NCBI RefSeq assembly: GCF_963678635.1 | Contig: NC_087067.1 | Location: 58,365,487 to 58,429,486, forward strand | Direction of reading: 5' to 3' | Origin: Symsagittifera roscoffensis | Taxonomy: Eukaryota; Xenacoelomorpha; Acoela; Convolutidae | DNA: 64,000 bases | Shown here: piece by piece, positions 57,086-64,000 of the stretch | How the letters are laid out: the number at the start of each line of letters is the position of its first letter | Numbering within the stretch: the stretch's first letter is position 1 | Program-made: the position numbers and the translations under genes | Notes under the pieces: generated by a model | The model's input: only the letters and a program-made list of their open reading frames with translations | Database searches by the model: none | Told to the model about the DNA's origin: nothing

Positions 57086-59460
57086 ATATATGAGTAGTTA
57101 TTAAAAAAAACCAGACCTGTAACATCTAAAATTGACAAAAAAAACTGACTAAAACTATTTAAACAGCATAGCGGATAACAACATCATCAATACTGTTATA
57201 TTTTACGCTTAAGGTCAAAGTTTCATTAATCTATCTTCAATGCACATTGAGTTATCAAATCTGTTATCTAGCTCTTCAACTGGTTTTAAAGTTTCTCTAA
57301 TAAATATGCATATATTTTTCCTCAATACTTACAAAAACAAACAAACTCGGGTACTAGGAGAAAGCCCTGCTCAATACCGAACTAAAGATACCCCTCTCAC
57401 TTAAATCCGTCTTCTCTACGACGAGTTCTTCTTAAAAAACTGATGTGTACTGATAAAAAAAAGGCCGGCAACAACAAAAAATGACCAAAAAAAGTGACTG
57501 AAATCATTTTAACATTAAATCTGATAATAACATCATCAATACAGTTGTATTTTATGCTTGACCTCAAAGTTTTATCATCCTAGCTTCATTATACTATGAT
57601 TTATCACATCTTTTATCGAGCCCTTCAACTGGTTTCAACGTTTCTCTAATAAATATGCATATATTTTTCCTAAATACCTATCAAAACAAAGAAATTCGGG
57701 TACTAGGAGAAAGCCCTGCTTAATACCGAACTAATGATACTCCTCTCACTTAAATCCGTCTTCTCTACGACGAGTTCGTCTTAAAAAACTGATGTGTACT
57801 GATTAAAAAAAAAGGCCTGCAACAACAAAAAATGACCAAAAAAAAGGACTGAAAAAATTTTAACAGTAAATCTGATGATAACATCGTCAATACAGTTTTA
57901 TGTTACGCTTAACCTCAAAGTTTCAGCATCCTAGCTTCAATATACTATGAGTTATCACATCTTTTATCGAGCCCTACAATTGGTTTCAACGTTTCTCTAA
58001 TAAATATGCATATATTTTTCCTGAATACATATCAAAACAAAGAAACTCGGGTACTAGCAGAAATTCCTGCTCAATACCGAACTAGATAACCCTCTCACTT
58101 AAATCCGTCTTCTCTACGGCGAGTTCTTCTTAAAAAACTGATGTGTACTGATTGAAAAAAAAAGGCCTGCAACAAAAAAAATTACCAAAAAAAAGGACTG
58201 AAAAAAATATTAACAGTAAACCTGATGATAACATCGTCAATACAGTTGTATGTTACACTTAACCTCAAAGTTTCAGCATCCTAGCTTCAATATACTATGA
58301 GTTATCACATCTTTTATCGAGCCCTTCAACTGGTTTCAACGTTTCTCTAATAAATATGCATATATTTTTCCTAAATACCTATCAAAACAAAGAAATTCGG
58401 GTACTAGGAGAAAGTCCTGCTCAATACCGAACTAATGATATCCCTCTCACTTAAATCCGTCTTCTCTACGACGAGTTTTTCTTAAAAAACTGATGTGTAC
58501 TGATTAAAAAAAAGGCCTGCAACAACAAAAAATGACAAAAAAGGACTGAAAAAAATATTATCAGTAAATCTGATGATAACATCGTCAATACAGTTGTATG
58601 TTACGTTTAAACTCAAAGTTTCAGCATCCTAGCTTCAATATACTATGAGTTATCACATCTTTTATCGAGCCCTACAATTGGTTTCAACGTTTCTCTAATA
58701 AAAATGCATATATTTTTCCTGAATACATATCAAAACAAAGAAACTCGGGTACTAGCAGAAATTCCTGCTCAATACCGAACTAGATAACCCTCTCACTTAA
58801 ATCCGTCTTCTCTACGGCGAGTTCTTCTTAAAAAACTGATGTGTACTGATTACAAAAAAAAGGCCTGCAACAACAAAAAATGACCAAAAAAAAGGACTGA
58901 AAAAAATATTAACAGTAAACCTGATGATAACATCGTCAATACAGTTGTATGTTACGCTTAACCTCAAAGTTTCAGCATCCTAGCTTCAATATACTATGAG
59001 TTATCACATCTTTTATCGAGCCCTTCAACGGGTTTCAACGTTTCTCTAATAAATATGCATATATTTTTCTTAAATACCTATCAAAACAAACAAACTGGGG
59101 TACTAGGAGAAAGCCCTTCTCAAGATCAAACTAATGAAACCCCTCTCACGTAAATCCGTCATCTCTACGAAGAGTTCTTCTTAAAAGACTGATATATACT
59201 CATTTTAAAAAAAAAGACCTGTAAAAACAAATTTGACTTAAAAACCTGACTAAACCTATTTTAACCGTACTCATGATGCTAACATCATGAACACTGGTCT
59301 ATTCTACGCTTAACCTCGAAGTTGTATCATCCTAGCTGCAATATACATAAAGTCAAAGCATGGTCCTATGTACAGATCCTCAACTAGAACGGAGGTCTTC
59401 ACAAAAAAAATTCAAAGACCTGTCAAAACGAGCAAAAATGGGTACTGGAAGACAGTATGG
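57086..59460. repeat. Satellite 3 (~350-bp tandem units)
   Basis: AAATATGCAT followed by ATATTTTTC recurs at 57302, 57651, 58002, 58352, 58700 and 59051, spacing 348-351 bp, about 6.7 units. Each unit also has a CTCGGGTACTAGGAGAAAG-like block, a CCGTCTTCTCTACGACGAG block and poly-A tracts. The middle units are closely alike, while the first and last are strongly diverged. Units are not similar to satellites 1 or 2 by eye. No gene is seen. Confidence 0.93.
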
Positions 59461-60700
59461 CCCACGACTGGCTGACTGATAGCTTTCATTATGAAATTGG
59501 TCAAAATGGCAAGGCTTTTATAATATGCACTATAATAATGCTGTTTTTCTGCACAAAAAGCACCTACCATAAGTGCTTAATCGAAAAACATGTACAAAGA
59601 AAAAAACTGTATAAAAGTCAGTTTTTAATCGTCCAAGGCTCATTTTGATCCTATATAGATGTTAGCAGGTGACAAACTCCTCTCAATGCAGCGTTTCAGA
59701 TCATAGTTTGCCAAACATTATGGACAAGTTTAGCGAAAACTAAAGGTTTGGACTTATGTTTGAAAAAAAAAGAATTAAACCGAAATTATACTGCTTATAG
59801 CACAATTTAATTTGCTTTTATTATCAGTCCGTACCTGAATTTGCTTCGATAGCTTCCTGGCTTGCTCAAACTGACAGTTTGTTCAAAAATAATTGCAGAA
59901 TTCAATGATTTATTAGGCTACTTTGAAGGGATTTTTTGTTTTTAGTACGGCTTCGCTAATAGGTATTTTTAGATACAAAAAAAGAAGAATCTTCGTCACC
60001 ACACAGCTACTTTCTTATTCAATAACACAATTGTGCTTCCAAATAACGTATGTTTCTTAAATGAAAGGAAAACTTCAGTTACATGAGGGAAAACTCAGAA
60101 TTAGGACAAAAGTCAATTTTCGCAAAAGTTGCGATTAGTAGAAAACACCTTTTTCTGATCGTTTGGCAAAAACTGGGAGTGTTTCAGAAAGCTCTAGTCA
60201 TGATCTTTTGATTGGTTTTACAATCAGATCAAAGTGATTATCACTCAAAAAGTTATGAGTCTTAGAAAAAAAAATTTTGATAGCAGCCTGATTGGCGGGA
60301 GAAAAAAGATCATTTCTCAACGAAAATTTATCGGATTTCAAAAAAATTGATATGGTTGAGCTTCTCTTGAGCAGTTGCGTCAATCTAACTTGAAAGAAGA
60401 CATTGCGTAAAATTTTCATCAAAACCTCGATACTCTGCAATAAAGTGTAGTAACTCTGACAACCCGATCAGGTTTCACGTGATTCACCATAAATTTAGTT
60501 GAGAATAAAAGTATTATATAAAATCGACCAGGACATGTAATTTTTAGCAGAGAAGTCAGATCTGACGCTACTTTTATTATTCAGTTCTGTTTTCAAGGCA
60601 AAAAACAACATTTTCACTTTTCGTCCTAAAATGGTCACATTTTGACTACAAAAAAAAAATAGGCTGTTAGTCAGGCAAAATGAAGCACTGCCGAATCCCG
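59461..60700. other. Non-tandem AT-rich stretch
   Basis: I see no tandem structure and no convincing gene. The longest frame, 80 codons on the minus strand at 60198-60440, has no recognisable motif and ordinary AT-driven composition. GGTCACATTTTGACTAC near 60633 recurs at the right end of the window, so part may belong to a dispersed family. Confidence 0.5.
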
Positions 60701-61420
60701 CTATAATTTTTTTGATTAGTCAGTCACTAAGCACTTGCTCGTAGCTTTCCAATGAACCCTAGTATAAGATTTTTGAAAAAAAGAGTTTTGAGAAAATTGG
60801 AGGTGAGCCATGGCAAAAAGTTGGGGTTGGGAACTTTTTTTTTTAATTCACATTCAATTTTCTCGGAATGAAGCCCTGGTAAAACCAGCGAAATAACATT
60901 TGATTGGTTATTCACTAAGCCCATGCTTAGCGCTCTCCAGTGATGCATAATATCAGTTTTTTGAAAAAAGGAGTTTTGAGAAAATTGGAGGTGAGCCATG
61001 GCAAAAAGTTGGGGTTGGACACTTTTTTTTTTATTCACATTACATTTTCTCGGAATGAAGCCCTCGTAAAACCAGCAACTTAACATTTGATTGCTTATTC
61101 ACTAAGCCCATGCCTAGCGCTCTCGAGTGATGCATGATATCAATTTTTTGAAAACAGAGATTTTGCGAAAATTGGAGACAAGCCATGGCAAGAAATTGGG
61201 GTTGGGCTTTTTTTTTTTTAAATTCAGATTCACATTTCTCAGAAAGAAGCCCTGGTGAAACCAACAAAAAATATTTGATTGGTTATTCGCTAAGCCTTTG
61301 CTTCGAACTGTCCGGTGATGCCTAATGTCGGTTTTCTGAAACAAGAGATTTTGAGAAAGATGCAGGTGAGCCAAATCAAAATTTTACGGCTCGGCAACTG
61401 GGATTGGAAAAAAGCTATTA
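60701..61420. repeat. 188-bp tandem repeat, about four copies
   Basis: The block GTGAGCCATGGCAAAAAG and relatives recurs at 60803, 60991, 61178 and 61366, a spacing of 187-188 bp. Units share CTAAGCCCATGCTTAGCG, CAGTGATGCATAATATCAG, a GTTGGGGTTG block and TTCTCGGAATGAAGCCCTGG. A further decayed copy appears to follow to about 61630. The same unit occurs twice inside the foldback element at 62628-63109. Small minus-strand frames across it are repeat by-products. Confidence 0.88.
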
Positions 61421-61975
61421 TTAGCTCTCATATAAATGAAAATTTACATAGTTGCAAAGCAACCTCATTGTAAGAATTTTCCATCACTCTTGCAAATGAT
61501 TTATTTCAGAAACGAGAAATTTGACAAATTTGTATTTGAGCCAAATCAGTTTTTTGGGGTTATGCCTTTTGTTCTAGGTCACATTCAATTTTCTCTACAT
61601 CCACCCCTAATTCTGTTGATTTTGTATTTTTTATAAGCCAGCTACTTTTAGAGTAGTTCACTTGCTGTTCATAGATAGTTTTCAAAATGTTGAAAAAAAC
61701 TAAAACGATTTTTGAGCTGAAACCTGTAAAAAAATTTTGCTGTGAGAAAAAAAAATGTTTTCGCTAAACACGGCAATATGAGAAAGGATAGGTTTTTCTT
61801 AATGTCTTGATCCAGATAAAATGATCAAACTCTTGCTATTAAACGCAATTTCAACCAGACAAAAAAAATAATTGAAACATTAGAATTTTTTTCCTATGCT
61901 GATATGAAAAGGGAAAAATTGGTTTCAAAGGTTTCTTATAAAAATTTTTGGTCATCTGAGCAATTTTAAGTTCAG

Positions 61976-62435
61976 TGATTGGTCATATCTAGGATCGCCA
62001 ACGTGGAGACGGACAATATCGAGTCCCTGGAAAGCTTTTTTGCAGGTCACAATGATTTTTCGAAACAACAATTTCGCAAGTTCAACCTCAAATATTTCTT
62101 GCTGAGCGGAAAATTACAATGAAAAGGCGTTATGAAAAAGGTTTTTTTTTGAAGTATTTGACAAATTAAGCTAAATAAACAAGGGTTAGCTTTACTTAAA
62201 TTCAGTCTACGGTCAAATCCAGGATCGCCAAGGTGGAGACGGACACTATCGGTTCCCTGGAAAGCTTTTTTGCTGGTCACTATGATTTTTCAAAACAACA
62301 TTTTCACAAGTTCAACCTCAAATATTTCTTGCTGAGCTGAACACTTCAATGTGAAAGACGTTATAAAAAAGTCTTTATTTTGAAGTTTTTGGCAATTTAG
62401 GCTAAGTAAACAAATCACTATACTGATCAAATTTT
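61976..62435. repeat. 230-bp tandem duplication
   Basis: AGGATCGCCA at 61991 and 62221 marks two head-to-tail copies. They share GTGGAGACGGACA, CCCTGGAAAGC and CAAGTTCAACCTC with about 10-15% difference by eye. The copies are older than most satellite units here. No gene is seen. Confidence 0.85.
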
Positions 62436-62627
62436 AGCGAAAAAAAATTGATCAAAAAAGCTTTCTGATCAAAGTGCAAGTCTGATACAGAAACTGTTCA
62501 ATTTACATAATCACTCTTTTAATAGAACACTTTTCCAGCTGTGCTGGACTATTCAAAAATTTGTACCGAGAAGGTTTTTTAGAATATGGCCATCTGTGCA
62601 TATATATGATTAGAATGCTGTCATCAT

Positions 62628-63109
62628 ACATCAAAGTACAGTTGGATCTAGGCACTAAAATAATTATAGGTTAGCTCAGGTTGCCTCAATTCTTCAAAAT
62701 ATCATTTGATTGCTCATCTGCTAAGCCCATGCTTAGCGCTCTCCAGTGATGCATAATATCAGTTATTTGAAAAAAGGATTTTTGAGAAAGTTGGATGTGA
62801 GCCATGGCAAAAGTTGGGGTTGGGCACTTTTTTTTCAAAATTCACATTCAATTTTCTCGGGTTGAAGCCCTGGTAAAACCAGCAAAATAACATTTGATTG
62901 ATTATTCGCTAAGACCATGCTTAGCTCTCTCCAGTAATGCATAATATCAGTTTTTTGAAAAAAGAGATTTTGAGAAAATTGGAGGTGAGCCACGGCAAGA
63001 AGTTGGGGTTGGGCTTTTTTTAAATTCAGATTCTAATTTCTCGGAACGAAGCCCTGGTGAAGCTAACCTATAATTATGTTAGTGCCTAGATCCAACTGTA
63101 CTTTGATGT
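62628..63109. mobile_element. Foldback or MITE-like element with 49-bp inverted ends
   Basis: The left end at 62628-62676 and right end at 63061-63109 are reverse complements with 48 of 49 bases matching; both outer ends read ACATCAAAGTACAG inward. The interior holds two 188-bp repeat units (GTGAGCC-type blocks at 62797 and 62985) and no coding frame. High end identity and short length suggest a non-autonomous DNA element. I could not define a target duplication, so the superfamily is not assigned. Confidence 0.8.
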
Positions 63110-63580
63110 GATGTATTAATGCCATTTTCAGACTGTTTGATCAGTGATTACATATTGAAATATTCCTGCTGTGCTGTATTCATAAAAAGAAAATTGGTTT
63201 TGATATAATTTTTTTTCTTTGAAAACAGCTGTATGAGGTTTCATAGAGCTCTTTGACTGTCTTGGCCAGTTATTTATATTCAAAACTTATGTTTGATAGC
63301 TTGTAATTCAAACAGAATTCTGAAATTAAAAAAAAAAATTCTGCCTATCCACGAAAAACCTTATGAAATTGAACGTCAGAAAAATCTGCATAATTTTAAA
63401 GAATCCAGGAATGTGAGCTATTATAGAGTAATTCTACTCAATCAAAATTTAATGTTCAAAATTATTTCATTAAAACTACTGTTGACGAAATCATAACTTT
63501 TTCGAAAAAACTAGGGGCAAAAAAATAAATATTTATAAAAAACATATTTTCTGGAGAAAACTAATACTTGAAACTATCAG
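63110..63580. other. AT-rich stretch without a recognised feature
   Basis: No tandem repeat, RNA gene or supported coding frame was seen. A 67-codon plus-strand frame near 63293 has no motif. Confidence 0.5.
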
Positions 63581-64000
63581 TTAGCCGTTTTCAGTGTTTT
63601 GGACCTCTAACTATTGTTTTGCTCCTTTTTTGAGGTTTTCTTTGCTGTTTTTTTAGTTTTTGGGGCTCAGCAGCATAAATCTGGTTTAGGTATTGTGTTG
63701 TGTGTAATTATTGGTTTTTCTGCCGGTTTTCAGATAAAAAAGGTCTAGGTTGGTTTTGAGAGGTTTGGGAGGGCTCAAGAGAGATTTCTGTGTTTTGGTT
63801 GGCCTCCATATCATCAATAACAGTTTTAAGCAGCTTTTGGGGTTTTTAATGGGTTTTCAAAAGTTTTGGGGCATTTTTTGGGATTTTGATACCTTGGTCA
63901 CATTTTGACATAATTCCCAACCCTAAACCCAGTCTTCAATCTGGTGGTCACATTTTGAAACCCCAAATGTCACTTTTTGACTACAGTGCTACCCTGGTCA
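63581..64000. repeat. G/T-rich stretch with short repeated motif at window end
   Basis: The plus strand to about 63860 is rich in G and T with many TTTTGGGG-like words. After 63890 the motif GGTCACATTTTGA occurs at about 63897 and 63946, and ACCTTGGTCA/ACCCTGGTCA about 100 bp apart suggests the start of another repeat that runs past the window. The same motif occurs near 60630. Confidence 0.5.

Noticed and set aside
60198-60440. 80-codon minus-strand frame as a host gene
   Set aside because: No recognisable motif, no neighbouring exon signals and ordinary AT-rich composition.
60727-61374. Overlapping minus-strand frames of 75-119 codons
   Set aside because: They encode the same peptide repeatedly because they cross the 188-bp tandem repeat.

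Overview
The window looks like repeat-dominated heterochromatin from an AT-rich invertebrate animal genome. No host gene, rRNA or tRNA could be supported, and nothing in the sequence fixes the species. The eukaryotic call rests on satellite arrays of ~350-720 bp units, a Ty3/gypsy-type LTR retroelement with a tRNA primer site, and a foldback element.

Layout: (1) 1-14222, satellite 1, head-to-tail ~355-bp units, each carrying two adjacent hairpin-forming inverted repeats, with a ~2.82-kb eight-unit higher-order repeat near the right end. (2) 14223-33073, a complete 18,851-bp LTR retroelement inserted in satellite 1, coding on the minus strand, with 408-bp LTRs that read as identical and a 4-bp target duplication (ATGG). 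(3) 33074-38361, satellite 1 resumes at the base where it was interrupted. (4) 38362-~56800, satellite 2, ~721-bp units that are dimers of two diverged ~360-bp halves. (5) ~56801-57085, junction DNA with a CAA/CAG-rich tract. (6) ~57086-59460, satellite 3, ~350-bp units. (7) 59461-64000, mixed DNA with a 188-bp tandem repeat, a 230-bp duplication, a 482-bp foldback/MITE-like element with 49-bp inverted ends, and a G/T-rich end.

The retroelement is the main item. In its own 5'->3' direction (right to left) it has: LTR, primer-binding site, ~1.2-kb leader with duplicated hairpins, a 155-aa basic protein, a 2740-aa Gag-Pol (long N-terminal extension, Gag, CCHC knuckle, protease, RT, RNase H, DD35E integrase), a ~600-bp gap, two small hydrophobic proteins (76 and 62 aa), a 378-codon open frame with no methionine codon, an 872-aa envelope-like membrane protein, a 597-aa orphan protein, a ~1.56-kb 3' region and the LTR. 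Neighbouring frames overlap by 4, 13, 4 and 26 nt or lie 5 nt apart, so the element has a compact, virus-like layout. Identical LTRs, intact frames and a clean target duplication point to very recent insertion. Gag-Pol would supply particle and replication functions; the envelope-like and small membrane proteins suggest membrane association or infectivity. The roles of the 155-, 378- and 597-residue products are unknown.
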